From the NCBI RefSeq assembly GCF_030651915.1, contig NZ_JAUSBV010000005.1, positions 806,001 through 870,000 of the forward strand: a stretch of 64,000 bases of DNA, in the 5' to 3' direction. Under the pieces are notes generated by a model, which worked only from the letters and a program-made list of their open reading frames with translations, did no database searches and was not told where the DNA came from. This DNA comes from Parvibaculum sp. (GTDB lineage: Bacteria > Pseudomonadota > Alphaproteobacteria > Parvibaculales > Parvibaculaceae). Both the position numbers and the translations under genes were made by a program. Within the stretch, counting starts at the first letter, position 1. Each line of letters starts with the position of its first letter. Positions 26,092-35,529 of this stretch are shown one piece after another.

Positions 26092-27915
26092 TCAGGAACG
26101 GCTGCCATCCGCAATAAACTGCTCACGGAGAAAGCGCAGCGTATCGGCAAGCCGCGCGCGCAGCGTCGTCAGCGTGGTCTCCAGCGGCGGCGGATCGAGA
26201 TCAAGACCGACCTGATGTACAACGCCCTCGCTCACCTGCATGGCCACCAGTTCGACACCGCCGACCCGGGCGCGGGCACCCTCCTTGATGTCCTTGCCGA
26301 GGCGGGAGCGCATGAATTCTTCCAGCGTCAGCGGCCGCTCCTCGGGCTCGAACGCCAGACCATAGATATCGGCGACCGATGCGGCACCGGCGCTCGCCTC
26401 CAGCACGAAGTCGACCATGCCGGCATCCTTTGCCTTTGCGCGGGATTTGCGGACACCGAACAGGCGATCGAGCGTCGCCACCGCATCGGCGGTCGTCAGC
26501 ATCATCACGACATCGCCGGGCCTGACACCCTCATTGAGCCCTTCGGTGCGGACGACCCCATCGCGCATCACCGAAATGACGGTGGTGCCGGCCGGCAGGG
26601 GCAATCGCGTCATCTGGCGGAGCGCCAGAATGCTCATCGGATCGACCGTATAGGCAACGACGCTCTTGCCCTTGCCTGCCGGCAGGTCCAGTTCGACGCG
26701 GCGGCGCGGTGCGGCGCGCGGCGGCAGCTCGACCTCGGCCAGGCGGGCAGCCCAGGACACCGTCCAGCCCTGCAGAATCAGCGAAGCGAGCACGATCACA
26801 TAGACCACGCTGAACATCGTGTGGGCACCCTCGACACCCGAAAGAATCGGAATGGTGCCGAGGAAGATCGGCACGGCACCGCGCAAACCGACCCAGGAGA
26901 CAAAGGCCGTCTCGCGCGCCGCGAAGCGATAGGGCAGGAGACACAGGACAACCGCGACCGGGCGGGCGACAGCAATCAATACCAGTGCCACACCAAGCGC
27001 CGGCAGGAGCACCGGCAGAAGCGCCGAGGGCGTGACCAGCAGGCCCATCATCAGGAACATACCGATCTGGGCCAGCCAGGCCATACCGTCGGAGAAGCGC
27101 GCAATCTCGCTGGTTGCCCGGTGCGGATTGTTGCCGAGGGTGAAGCCAACCAGATAAACCGCCAGAAAGCCGCTGGCCCCCGCACTCTGCGTCAACGCGA
27201 AAACCAATAGCGCCAGCGCGCCGGCAAGGATCGGATAGAGCCCCGCCGAGAGTTCCAGCCGGTTGACCGCGCGCAGCACGAAAGCGCCGCCCAGAAGGCC
27301 GAATATGATGCCGCCCGCCATCTGCCAGAGGAAATCCCAGAAGAAGTCGACAGCCGAATCCCAGCTGGCGATGGCCTGACCGTCGACAATAATCGTGACC
27401 AGCGCCAGAGTCAGAAAGATCGCCATCGGATCGTTGACGCCCGACTCGACTTCGAGTGTGGCGGCAACACGCGATTTCAGGCGCAAGCCCCGCAGATGCA
27501 GCAGGAAGAACACTGCGGCCGCGTCGGTCGACCCGACAATGGCGCCGAGCAACATCGCCTCGGCCCAACCGAGCCCGAACAGGAACTTCGCCGCAAGACC
27601 GGTGATCGCCGCCGTCAGCACGACGCCAACGGTCGCCAGCAGCACGGCAGGGCCGAAGGCCCGGGTCAGGGCCTCCCGGCTCGTTCGCAATCCGCCATCA
27701 AACAGAATCAGCGCCAGTGCAAAGGAGCCGACCAGATAGGCGACCGAAAAGTCGTGAAAAATGATGCCGCCCGGGCCGTCTTCGCCCGCCAGCATACCGA
27801 AGGCCAGGAAGACCAGCAGCAAGGGGGCCCCGATCCGCGAGGACAGGACGCCCGCAAAGATCGAAAAGGTGATCAGCGCTGCGGAAACCAGAATGATCTG
27901 GTTGGCGAAATCCAT
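26092..27915 (-). CDS. CPA1-family potassium/proton antiporter (NhaP2/CvrA-like)
   Basis: A 607-residue inner-membrane antiporter. About twelve helices occupy residues 1-390 and include LFDGGLRTS, GSTDAAAVFFLL and EVESGVNDPMAIFL, with the acidic residues used in cation exchange. A cytoplasmic part after residue 400 looks like a TrkA-C/RCK-C regulatory domain (VISVMRDGVVRTEGLNEGVRPGDVVMML). A further C-terminal domain fits the NhaP2 architecture. It probably exports K+ in exchange for H+. It has its own promoter region divergent from the acyl-CoA dehydrogenase operon. Confidence 0.88.
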   Translation of the reverse strand: MDFANQIILVSAALITFSIFAGVLSSRIGAPLLLVFLAFGMLAGEDGPGGIIFHDFSVAYLVGSFALALILFDGGLRTSREALTRAFGPAVLLATVGVVLTAAITGLAAKFLFGLGWAEAMLLGAIVGSTDAAAVFFLLHLRGLRLKSRVAATLEVESGVNDPMAIFLTLALVTIIVDGQAIASWDSAVDFFWDFLWQMAGGIIFGLLGGAFVLRAVNRLELSAGLYPILAGALALLVFALTQSAGASGFLAVYLVGFTLGNNPHRATSEIARFSDGMAWLAQIGMFLMMGLLVTPSALLPVLLPALGVALVLIAVARPVAVVLCLLPYRFAARETAFVSWVGLRGAVPIFLGTIPILSGVEGAHTMFSVVYVIVLASLILQGWTVSWAARLAEVELPPRAAPRRRVELDLPAGKGKSVVAYTVDPMSILALRQMTRLPLPAGTTVISVMRDGVVRTEGLNEGVRPGDVVMMLTTADAVATLDRLFGVRKSRAKAKDAGMVDFVLEASAGAASVADIYGLAFEPEERPLTLEEFMRSRLGKDIKEGARARVGGVELVAMQVSEGVVHQVGLDLDPPPLETTLTTLRARLADTLRFLREQFIADGSRS

Positions 27916-28104
27916 CGGCGGAACAACCTGGCCCCGGCCCTTTGCCGCTGTCGGGCCCGAGATGCTTCGCTCAAGGTTCCCCTACGTCAGACAATCGCCC
28001 GGAAAAATGTGATGACGGGTTCGTGCTCGGCTATAGTGTAAAACAAATAACAAACGGACCGCTGACAAAAAAGGGCGGGGAACCGACTAAAATAGGAGGA
28101 TGGG

Positions 28105-29316
28105 ATGGATCTCGCCATGCGGGCTGAAGATGTCGCGTTTCGCGACGAAGTCAGGGCCTTTCTCGCCGAGAACCTGACCGACGATCTGAAGGCCCATGCA
28201 CGGCTAACGCCCGGCATTCTGGCCGACCAGGATCTGCGCGTCGAATGGCTGAAGCGGCTCCACAAGCGCGGCTGGGCCGCACCCGCCTGGCCCAAGCAAT
28301 ATGGCGGCGCGGGCTGGAACGTGATGCAGCGCTTCATCTGGTCATCGGAATGTGCGGCGGCAGGCGCGCCTGTGAGTTCCAACATGGGACTCTCGATGGT
28401 GGGTCCGACGCTGATGGGGCACGGCACGGATGAGCAGAAGGCCCATTACCTGCCGCGCATCCTCAATGGCGAGGACTGGTGGTGCCAGGGCTATTCGGAG
28501 CCTGGCTCGGGTTCGGACCTCGCGAGCCTGCAATGCCGCGCGGATTCAGACGGCGACGACTACATCGTCAACGGCACCAAGCTCTGGACGACGGGCGCGC
28601 ATCAGTCGAACAAGATGTTCTGTCTCGTGCGGACCGATCCCAACGCCGCGAAGAAGCAGGAAGGTATTTCCTTCATTCTGATCGACGACTTCCATGCCAA
28701 GGGCATCAAGGTCGATCCGATCATCACGCTGGCGGGCGACCATGAAGTGAACCAGGTTTTCTTCGACGATGTGCGCGTGCCGAAGAAAAACCGTGTCGGC
28801 GCAGAGAACAACGGCTGGACGGTGGCAAAGTACCTGCTGGAATTCGAACGCGGCGGCGCGGCGCATGGCGCCAATCTGCGCAATGCGCTCAACAAGCTGC
28901 GCGTGGTGGCGGGCACCGAGCATAGTGGCGACGGCTCGAAACTGATCGACGACCCGGCCTTCCGTCGCAAGCTCGACGAAACCGAAGTCGAAGTGACGGC
29001 AGTGGAATTCACCGAGCACCGCATCATGTCGCAACTGTCCAACGGACAGAATCCGGGTGCCGCCGCCTCCATCATCAAGCTGCGCGGTGCCGACACCAAC
29101 CAGAAGATCACCGAGCTCGGCGTGGAGGCGATTGCCTATTACGTGCAGCCGGATGTGATCGAGGCCCGCACCTGGGGCGCGAACGTACCGCCAGTGGGAC
29201 CTGACCATACGCTGATGGTGATGCCGAAATATCTGAACACGCGGGCGCAAACGATTTTCGGCGGCTCGAACGAGGTTCAGCGCAACATCATGGCGAAGGC
29301 GGTGCTGGGGCTTTGA
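28105..29316 (+). CDS. Acyl-CoA dehydrogenase
   Basis: A 403-residue FAD flavoenzyme oxidising an acyl-CoA to the 2-enoyl-CoA. The N-terminal helical domain leads to YSEPGSGSDLASLQCRA near residue 132 (FAD and substrate contact), a middle beta domain, and the C-terminal IFGGSNEVQRNIMAK. The MCAD-type catalytic glutamate position is Gly. A glutamate in LLEFERGGA near residue 248 matches the isovaleryl-CoA-dehydrogenase-type base. A strong TAGGAGG lies five bases before the ATG. It leads a three-gene operon with an MpaB protein and a second dehydrogenase. Confidence 0.92.
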   Translation: MDLAMRAEDVAFRDEVRAFLAENLTDDLKAHARLTPGILADQDLRVEWLKRLHKRGWAAPAWPKQYGGAGWNVMQRFIWSSECAAAGAPVSSNMGLSMVGPTLMGHGTDEQKAHYLPRILNGEDWWCQGYSEPGSGSDLASLQCRADSDGDDYIVNGTKLWTTGAHQSNKMFCLVRTDPNAAKKQEGISFILIDDFHAKGIKVDPIITLAGDHEVNQVFFDDVRVPKKNRVGAENNGWTVAKYLLEFERGGAAHGANLRNALNKLRVVAGTEHSGDGSKLIDDPAFRRKLDETEVEVTAVEFTEHRIMSQLSNGQNPGAAASIIKLRGADTNQKITELGVEAIAYYVQPDVIEARTWGANVPPVGPDHTLMVMPKYLNTRAQTIFGGSNEVQRNIMAKAVLGL

Positions 29317-29349
29317 GCCCAATTGTACCGGCGGTACACGGAGACACCG

Positions 29350-30258
29350 ATGCCACTTGAGAGCGAGGCGATCGTGAAGCGCAGCGACGCCGACGCGAAA
29401 CCGCGCGACTACAGCAGCCCCATACCGCATCTCGACTTCGCGAAACCCGAGGGCGATCCGGGCCTGCTCGGGCCGGGCTCGATGGGCTGGAAGGTGAGCG
29501 CCAATCCGATCGTGAGCGCGGTTGGCGGCATTGCGGCCGTGATCCTCGAACTGGCCGAGAAACATGTGCGCGCAGGCGTGTGGGATCACTCGACCTTCAA
29601 GGTCGATCCGATCCGCCGCATGGAGCGCACCGGCATGGCGGCGGCAGCCGTGACCTATGGGCCGGCCAAGATGGCGCAGCAGACATTCGACCGCGTGACG
29701 CGGATGCATCAGCGCGTGACGGGGACGACGCATGACGGCGACAACTACCGCGCGATGGACCCGAAGCTTCTGACATGGGTGCATGTGACGGCAGCCTGGG
29801 GCTTTCTCAATGCCTACAAGCGCTACGCCAATCCGAATCTCTCACGCGAGGACGAAGACCGCTACTACCGCGAGGGCGAAATCATCGGCAAGGGCTTCGG
29901 CGCGGAATGGGTGCCGACATCCGCCGCCGAGATGGATGTCTATATGACGGAGATGACACCAAAGCTCTATGCGAACGATACGGTGCAGGAGTTCCTCGAA
30001 CTGGTGCGCAATGCGACGCCGCTCGGGCAAGCGGGCAAGCCGATCCAGCGCCTCATTACGCAGGCGGCAATCGACCTGCTGCCGAAGCATCTGCAGGAAC
30101 AATGCGGCGTTGCGGTTTCCGCAGCGGCAAGGCCGATGGTGCGGCCCGCTGTACGCGCACTCGCGAATACCGGTGGTTTCGCGATGCGATTTGCGAGTAC
30201 ATCGCCGTCGCATCAGGCTTGCCGCCGCATGGGAGTGTCGACAGACTGTCTGCGCTGA
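29350..30258 (+). CDS. MpaB-family (DUF2236) oxygenase-like protein
   Basis: A 302-residue protein of the MpaB/latex-clearing-protein-like family. Visible parts are PGSMGWKVSANPI, HSTFKVDPIRRMERTGMAA, and the family core THDGDNYRAMDPKLLTWVHV near residue 140, whose histidines may bind haem or metal. In fungi MpaB acts in oxidative chain cleavage; here the substrate is unknown. It lies between two acyl-CoA dehydrogenases with gaps of 33 and 25 bases, which suggests oxygenation and dehydrogenation of the same acyl or terpenoid substrate (inference). ATG 29350 is preferred over 29323. Confidence 0.8.
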   Translation: MPLESEAIVKRSDADAKPRDYSSPIPHLDFAKPEGDPGLLGPGSMGWKVSANPIVSAVGGIAAVILELAEKHVRAGVWDHSTFKVDPIRRMERTGMAAAAVTYGPAKMAQQTFDRVTRMHQRVTGTTHDGDNYRAMDPKLLTWVHVTAAWGFLNAYKRYANPNLSREDEDRYYREGEIIGKGFGAEWVPTSAAEMDVYMTEMTPKLYANDTVQEFLELVRNATPLGQAGKPIQRLITQAAIDLLPKHLQEQCGVAVSAAARPMVRPAVRALANTGGFAMRFASTSPSHQACRRMGVSTDCLR

Positions 30259-30283
30259 CACCGACACGGAAAGCAGAAGAAAA

Positions 30284-31486
30284 ATGAATCTCGATCTGAC
30301 GCCGGCCGATGCCGCCTTTCGCGACGACGTGCGCGCCTTTCTCGACGAGAGCCTGACGCCGGAACTGCGCGAAGCGGGGAGCCTCACGACTTCGGTCTTC
30401 ACCGACAAGGAGTGGAATCTCGCCTGGCAGAAAATTCTCTACAAGAAAGGCTGGGTGGCGCCGAGCTGGCCGGTCGAATATGGCGGCACCGGCTGGAGCG
30501 AGATGCAGAAATATATCTGGACCTCGGAATGCACACGCGCCGGCACGCCGGGCCTGTCGCCGATGGGGCTCCGCATGTGCGGGCCGATGCTGATGAAATT
30601 CGGCACCCCCGAGCAGAAAGCATTCTACCTGCCGCGCATTCTTTCCGGTGACGACTACTGGTGCCAGGGCTATTCGGAACCGGGCTCGGGCTCCGATCTC
30701 GCCTCGCTGCAACTGAAAGCGGTCAGCGACGGCGAGGACTATGTGCTGAACGGCACCAAGATATGGACCACGCATGCGCATTTCGCCAATCGCATGTTCT
30801 GTCTCGTGCGCACCGATGCGAGCGGCAAACCGCAGCAAGGCATCACCTTTCTGCTGCTCGATATGGACACGCCCGGCATCAAGGTCGAGCCGATCATCAC
30901 GCTGGCCGGCGAGCATGAGGTCAACCAGGTATTCTTCGACGATGTGCGCGTGCCGAAGAAGAACATCGTCGGCGAAGAGAACCAGGGCTGGACTGTCGCC
31001 AAATATCTGCTCGAATTCGAACGGGGCGGCGCCTTCGCAGCTTCACTCGAAGTCGGCATCGAGAAAATCCGTGAGGTGGCGGCGCGCGAGCGGTCTGGCG
31101 ATGGCAAGCGGCTGATCGACGACGCAACATTCGCGCGCAAGATCGCCGAGGCCGAAATCGAGGTGAAGGCGATGGAGATGACCGAGCATCGCGTGATGGC
31201 GGAACTGGCCGGCGGCAAGAACCCCGGCCCCGCGTCGTCGATGCTGAAAACGCGCGGCACCGAAATGCGCCAGCGCCTCGATGAGATCGCCGTCGAGACT
31301 ATCGCCTATTATGCCGGCGTCGAGCAGCGCGATGCACGCGCACCGGGATCGAATGTCGAGCCCGTGGGCCCGGCCAACGGCATGGTCTTCATGCCGACCT
31401 ATCTCAACAACCGCGCGGCTTCGATCTATGGCGGCTCGAACGAGGTTCAGCGCGGCATCATGGCGAAGCTGGTGCTGGGGCTCTAG
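30284..31486 (+). CDS. Acyl-CoA dehydrogenase
   Basis: A 400-residue enzyme clearly paralogous to the one at 28105. It shares WCQGYSEPGSGSDLASLQ, the FDDVRVPKKN motif, a glutamate in LLEFERGGAF, and IYGGSNEVQRGIMAKLVLGL. Both copies keep the putative base and FAD contacts, so they could be separate homotetramers or a heteromer as in some steroid-degradation operons. The ATG at 30284 starts MNLDLTPADAAF; the open frame back to 29969 lies inside the MpaB gene. It is the last gene of the operon. Confidence 0.92.
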   Translation: MNLDLTPADAAFRDDVRAFLDESLTPELREAGSLTTSVFTDKEWNLAWQKILYKKGWVAPSWPVEYGGTGWSEMQKYIWTSECTRAGTPGLSPMGLRMCGPMLMKFGTPEQKAFYLPRILSGDDYWCQGYSEPGSGSDLASLQLKAVSDGEDYVLNGTKIWTTHAHFANRMFCLVRTDASGKPQQGITFLLLDMDTPGIKVEPIITLAGEHEVNQVFFDDVRVPKKNIVGEENQGWTVAKYLLEFERGGAFAASLEVGIEKIREVAARERSGDGKRLIDDATFARKIAEAEIEVKAMEMTEHRVMAELAGGKNPGPASSMLKTRGTEMRQRLDEIAVETIAYYAGVEQRDARAPGSNVEPVGPANGMVFMPTYLNNRAASIYGGSNEVQRGIMAKLVLGL

Positions 31487-31507
31487 AGACGCGCGAGGCC
31501 GCTGCGT

Positions 31508-31816
31508 CTAGGCCTTGAGCCTGGCCATGATGACCGGCAGTCGAAAGACGATCCAGGCGGCGGTGATGACATTGCCGAAAAGAACAATGGCGGCGCCCCA
31601 CAACACGCCGTTCCTTCGTTCCGGTTCAAGCAGGACAACAAGCCCTGCCACCAGCACGAAGCCGAGATAGAGATCGGCCAGCGTTACCGCGCCCCATGGT
31701 TCCGCCAACATCAACGCCAGGACAGGCACGACGGAGCCGCCCGCGACAAATCCCCAGACGATGGATCCCGCGAAAGCGAGGCCGAGAACGGCCGACAGGA
31801 TGCGCATGGCGATCAT
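31508..31816 (-). CDS. Small integral membrane protein
   Basis: A 102-residue protein with three or four hydrophobic segments (LSAVLGLAFAGSIVWGFVAG, VVPVLALMLAEPW, LADLYLGFVLVAGLVVLLEP, VLWGAAIVLFGNVITAAWIVF). It resembles short DUF1475-type membrane proteins; no function is known. The start may be ATG 31816 or 31807. It directly follows the MaoC hydratase gene with no gap and is likely in the same transcript. Confidence 0.6.
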   Translation of the reverse strand: MIAMRILSAVLGLAFAGSIVWGFVAGGSVVPVLALMLAEPWGAVTLADLYLGFVLVAGLVVLLEPERRNGVLWGAAIVLFGNVITAAWIVFRLPVIMARLKA

Positions 31817-32269
31817 CTAGGTATCTCCTTTCAAGGCGCGGGCAATCAGCAGCGTTGTCGTCTGGGTGAAAACCGTCTCGCCCGACTGGTTCATCAGGAT
31901 GTGCCGGTTCTTGACGACACCACGATCCGGCTTCGATGACGAAGGTTTCGTCTCGATGCACTCAATGACAAGGCGGAGCGTGTCGCCGAGTTTTGCAGCC
32001 TTATGAAACCGCACCTCATCATAGCCGAGCGCGCCGATTACCGCCGTCTCTTCCGGCAGTCTTGCGGCGAGGAAGAGCACGACCGCCTGAATATGCGTGC
32101 CGCAAGCCGTCAACGTGCCATAGACGGATTTCGCGGCGGCGGCTTCGTCGACATGGAAGGGTTGCGGGTCCCACTTCGTCGCGAAGGAGACGATCTCGCC
32201 CTTCGTCATCTCGTAGGTTGCCGGAATATCGTGACGTTCGCCGACAACAAAATCGTCGAAGTAGCGCAT
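31817..32269 (-). CDS. MaoC-like (R)-enoyl-CoA hydratase
   Basis: A 150-residue single-hotdog protein. The (R)-hydratase motif is present as KWDPQPFHVDEAAAAKS near residues 32-48, with the catalytic Asp and His. Substrates are probably 2-enoyl-CoA or beta-methyl enoyl-CoA esters. The gene lies between a terminator (32290-32313) and the small membrane protein, downstream of a thiolase on the same strand. Confidence 0.87.
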   Translation of the reverse strand: MRYFDDFVVGERHDIPATYEMTKGEIVSFATKWDPQPFHVDEAAAAKSVYGTLTACGTHIQAVVLFLAARLPEETAVIGALGYDEVRFHKAAKLGDTLRLVIECIETKPSSSKPDRGVVKNRHILMNQSGETVFTQTTTLLIARALKGDT

Positions 32270-32289
32270 CTATCTTCTCCAAAGCAAAA

Positions 32290-32313
32290 GGCCCGCACGT
32301 TTCCGCGCGGGCC
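32290..32313 (-). terminator. Terminator after thiolase gene
   Basis: GGCCCGC (32290-32296) pairs with GCGGGCC (32307-32313) across a 10-base loop. On the minus strand TTTTGCTTTGG follows. It lies 24 bases after the thiolase stop and before the MaoC gene. Confidence 0.75.
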
Positions 32314-32336
32314 CAAAGCATACGCCGCGAAGACGC

Positions 32337-33557
32337 TTACGCGAACTCGAACAGACCCGCAGCGCCCATGCCGCCACCGATGCACATGGTGACGACGCCG
32401 TATTTGACGTTCTGGCCGGCCTGCTTGCGGCGGCGGCCTTCGAGCAGGATGTGGCCGGTGCAGCGCGCGCCGGTCATGCCGAAGGGATGACCGATGGCGA
32501 TGGAGCCACCATTGACGTTGTACTTTTCGGGGTCGATGCCAAGGCGATCGCGGCTGTAGAGGCACTGGCTGGCAAAGGCTTCATTGAGCTCCCAGAGGTC
32601 GATGTCGTCGACCTTGAGGCCGTGACGCTCCAGGAGGCGCGGCACCGCGAAGACCGGGCCGATGCCCATTTCATCGGGCTCGCAGCCGGCGACCGCGAAG
32701 CCGCGGAAGACGCCGAGAATGTCGGAGCCGTTCTTTTCGGCTTCCTTGCGCTCCATCAGCACGACGGCGGCAGCGCCGTCGGAAAGCTGCGAGGCGTTGC
32801 CGGCGGTGACGTATTTGCCTTCCTTCACCTTCTGGCCGTTCTTGAAAACGGGCTTCAGCGAGGAGAGGCCTTCAAGCGTCGTCTCGGGGCGGTTGCACTC
32901 GTCCTTGTCGACCGTGTAGTCGACGACCGATTCCTCGCCCGTCTCCTTGTTGACGACCTTCATCTTGGTCTGCATCGGGACGATCTCGTCCTTGAAGAGG
33001 CCGCCCTGCTGCGCAGCGGCGATGCGCTGCTGGCTGCGGAACGAATACTCGTCCTGATATTCGCGCGAGACGTTGTAGCGCTCGGCAACGAGCTCGGCGG
33101 TCTCAATCATCGCCATCCAGAGCTCTGGTTTTTCCTGCATCAGCTTTTCTTCGGTCAGGCGGTTGTAGTTCTGGCCGCCCATCTGCACGAGCGAGATCGA
33201 CTCGACGCCCGCGCCGACCATGACCGGCACGCCTTCATTGACGATGCGGCCCGCGGCCATCGCGATCGTCTGCAGGCCCGAGGAGCAGAAGCGGTTGACG
33301 GTCGTACCCGAGGTGGTGACGGGGCAGCCGGCCCAGATCGCCGCGAGGCGGCCGACATTCATGCCGGTCGCGCCTTCCGGGGCGCCGCAGCCCATGATGA
33401 CGTCTTCGACGGCGGCCGGGTCGATCTTCGCGCGCTCGATCGCGTGCTTGATCGCGTGGCCGGCCATCGCCGCGCCATGGGTGTTGTTGAAACCGCCGCG
33501 GCCGGCCTTGGCGAGGCCGGTGCGGGCGGTGGACACGATGACTGCTTCTCTGGACAT
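32337..33557 (-). CDS. Acetyl-CoA acyltransferase (thiolase)
   Basis: A 406-residue thiolase cleaving or forming 3-oxoacyl-CoA. The nucleophilic cysteine is in [17 protein letters not shown] near residue 90, the histidine in [12 protein letters not shown] near 358, and the second cysteine in [17 protein letters not shown] near 390. The insertion with [17 protein letters not shown] is acceptable for degradative thiolases. It likely completes beta-oxidation together with the neighbouring dehydrogenases and MaoC hydratase. Has its own terminator. Confidence 0.93.
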   Translation of the reverse strand: MSREAVIVSTARTGLAKAGRGGFNNTHGAAMAGHAIKHAIERAKIDPAAVEDVIMGCGAPEGATGMNVGRLAAIWAGCPVTTSGTTVNRFCSSGLQTIAMAAGRIVNEGVPVMVGAGVESISLVQMGGQNYNRLTEEKLMQEKPELWMAMIETAELVAERYNVSREYQDEYSFRSQQRIAAAQQGGLFKDEIVPMQTKMKVVNKETGEESVVDYTVDKDECNRPETTLEGLSSLKPVFKNGQKVKEGKYVTAGNASQLSDGAAAVVLMERKEAEKNGSDILGVFRGFAVAGCEPDEMGIGPVFAVPRLLERHGLKVDDIDLWELNEAFASQCLYSRDRLGIDPEKYNVNGGSIAIGHPFGMTGARCTGHILLEGRRRKQAGQNVKYGVVTMCIGGGMGAAGLFEFA

Positions 33558-33906
33558 GGACGGTCTCCCGAGTGGGTTGAATAGGCTTTACTGAATGCCC
33601 GGTTGCGTTATTGCGGCCGGCCCGGCGGTTGCTTCGCCTTTTTTGGGGGCGGTTCCGGCGCTTTGAGGCGCACCATAAACGCCTTGCTGGACCCTTCAAA
33701 GCGGAATCTCGGGCCGATTCCGTAGCGTTTGTGAGGCTTTCCTGTCGGATTTTGAACAGGCGCACGGTGTGGCGTCTGCCTCATTCCCGCCTTTAAATTT
33801 CCCCGTAACCGCCTCTTGAGCACCCGCATCGGGTCACATTCGTGGGCCATGTTGTTCGCATCGGAACGGGCCGTCTTCTCGGCCCCACGCGGAAGGGGAC
33901 GCGACA
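33558..33906. other. Intergenic region thiolase / OmpA-like protein
   Basis: A 349-base divergent gap. A minus-strand frame (33608-33907) could encode a basic Arg/Pro-rich peptide, but it has no supporting motif or clear ribosome site and is not called. The sequence GGGCCG(6 bases)CGGCCC near 33868-33885 is a short inverted repeat just before the OmpA-like gene. Confidence 0.4.
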
Positions 33907-34398
33907 ATGAAACGGATGCTGATCGTCACTGCCCTCGGTTTCACCACCGCCATTGGCGCGGCGCTTGCCGCGAAGACGGCGGTTGCCGCCGATCCGCTGC
34001 CGATGCCGCGCCCTGCGACCGAAGATGTTGTGTCCGGCGCCGCGCTCGATATTGAGAGCCGCATGATCCTTGTCAGCGCCATCGACCCCGCCGCGTCGCG
34101 CACGTCCGGCTATGGCATCGACGATGCCAAGCACGTCACCTTCCCGGTCTATTTTGCCGATGGCCGGACCGCGCCCGGCGCCGAGGCACAGAAGGTGCTG
34201 CGCGCACTGGCCGAAGAAATCACCTATCGCGGCCTGACCAACATCACCGTCATGCCGTCACCAGCCGCCATGGCTGCCGACTATGAAACACAGGTTGCGG
34301 CCGAGCGCCGCGCCGCCGCCGTCGCCGCAACGCTGATGGAGAACGGCGTGCCCGAGCGCTGGATCGCCGTTCAGCCCGGCCTTGCATCCGACGTCTAA
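33907..34398 (+). CDS. Secreted protein with OmpA-like domain
   Basis: A 163-residue protein. A signal peptide (MLIVTALGFTTAIGAALAA) precedes a small domain resembling the peptidoglycan-binding OmpA C-terminal fold: VYFADGRTAPGAEAQKVLRALAEEI, a beta strand, then AAERRAAAVAATLMENGVPERWI, which fits the usual 'aeRRAxaVxxyL' helix. Probably periplasmic. The family match is partial, so the call is tentative. Confidence 0.6.
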   Translation: MKRMLIVTALGFTTAIGAALAAKTAVAADPLPMPRPATEDVVSGAALDIESRMILVSAIDPAASRTSGYGIDDAKHVTFPVYFADGRTAPGAEAQKVLRALAEEITYRGLTNITVMPSPAAMAADYETQVAAERRAAAVAATLMENGVPERWIAVQPGLASDV

Positions 34399-34626
34399 CG
34401 AAGTTCCTCCGCGGCGGTTTGCTCCTCACAAGCCACCGCACCCTCGAAAGGTCCGGCGGCGCCCTTCCCTCACCCCACCCCCACCGGGGGGCGGCGCCGG
34501 GCCCTTCACCCCTCCCCTCGAACATTTGCGGCGACTCCCCGAACAGGCGAGCCGCCGTTCTTGTTTCCGCGCGCCCGAGCGTCTAGATAATGCGCCATTG
34601 GCATCCCTCACCTTCCGGTCGTTTTC
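34399..34626. repeat. GC-rich intergenic region with repeated GGCGGCGCC units
   Basis: Two GGCGGCGCC blocks (34455-34463 and 34490-34498) are each followed within a few bases by a CCCTTC/CCCTCAC-type tract, over a run rich in CCCC. It resembles short interspersed GC-rich elements of alphaproteobacteria. No gene is seen. Confidence 0.35.
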
Positions 34627-35028
34627 ATGAACCCTTCCCCCGTCGACACAAGCGGCTTCGGCGCCTATGCCGGACCCGTGCTGCGCGCCGCAGACGGCGG
34701 TGCCTTCCTGTTCGAGATCGAGGAGCACCATCTCAACGGAGCCGAGCGCCTGCATGGCGGGATGATGATGGCGCTGGCCTCAATCGTGCTCGGACAGGTG
34801 GCAAACGAGACCGCGCGCGCCAAGTCACCCGACGCGCAGGTCAAACCGCTGTCGCTCAATTGCGACTTTGTCAGCGCGGGCGAAAAGGGCGACAAGGTCG
34901 AAGGACGCGCCGATGTTACGCGGGCGACGCGGACCGTGCTTTTCATTTCAGGGGAACTGCGCGTCGGGACCCGCATCCTGATGACGGCAACCGGCGTCTA
35001 CGCGATCAAGGAACAGGACGCGGCGTGA
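34627..35028 (+). CDS. PaaI-like acyl-CoA thioesterase
   Basis: A 133-residue hotdog-fold protein with the PaaI/ACOT13-like motif NGAERLHGGMMMALASIVLG, where the HGG turn and following acidic or polar residues hold the active site. Likely hydrolyses a short or aromatic acyl-CoA. Its stop overlaps the GTG of the next thioesterase (GTGA), so the two hotdog proteins are translationally coupled and could form one hetero-oligomer. Confidence 0.83.
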   Translation: MNPSPVDTSGFGAYAGPVLRAADGGAFLFEIEEHHLNGAERLHGGMMMALASIVLGQVANETARAKSPDAQVKPLSLNCDFVSAGEKGDKVEGRADVTRATRTVLFISGELRVGTRILMTATGVYAIKEQDAA

Positions 35029-35459
35029 GCGAACCTCTGGCCTCACCCGTGAGCGTGGCGCCGCCTGAAGGCTGGAGCGTTTCGGCGCTGCACGATCCAT
35101 TCGAGGCTTATGTCGGACCCCTGTTCGAACGGACCGAAGCGGACGGTTCGCGCATATTTTCTTTCATCGCCGACGCGCGTCATGTCGATGAAACGGGCGC
35201 CGTGCATGAAGGCATGCTGATGACCTTTGCCGATGCGTTTCTCGGCGGAGCGGCCAATCGCGCGGCCCAGGGCGACTGCGTGACTCTGAGCATGCAGGCG
35301 AGTTTTCTCGCCGACGCGCATGTGGGCGACATCATCGAATGCCGGACGCAGATCGACCGCATCACGCGCACCATCGTTTTCGTGTCCGGCCGTTTTTCGG
35401 TGCACGACGCCGACGTGATGACGGCGACCAGTCTCTGGAAAGTGCTCGGCGCACGCTGA
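35025..35459 (+). CDS. PaaI-like thioesterase (second subunit or paralogue)
   Basis: A 144-residue hotdog protein. It carries ETGAVHEGMLMTFADAFLGG, the equivalent of the HGG motif with Gly changed to Glu (HEG), and a strand CVTLSMQASFLADAHVGD. The GTG start at 35025 overlaps the upstream stop. The tandem coupled arrangement suggests a heteromeric thioesterase. The substrate is unknown. Confidence 0.78.
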   Translation: MSEPLASPVSVAPPEGWSVSALHDPFEAYVGPLFERTEADGSRIFSFIADARHVDETGAVHEGMLMTFADAFLGGAANRAAQGDCVTLSMQASFLADAHVGDIIECRTQIDRITRTIVFVSGRFSVHDADVMTATSLWKVLGAR

Positions 35460-35529
35460 GGCCGGTTTCGGCTGGATTTCAGACCGCCGTCGCCGCAGGA
35501 TATTCTCCCGGCGGATCACGGGGGATGCC

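Noticed and set aside
33608-33907. Basic 99-codon minus-strand frame
   Set aside because: It is Arg/Pro-rich, has no motif, no clear ribosome site and lies in a promoter region.
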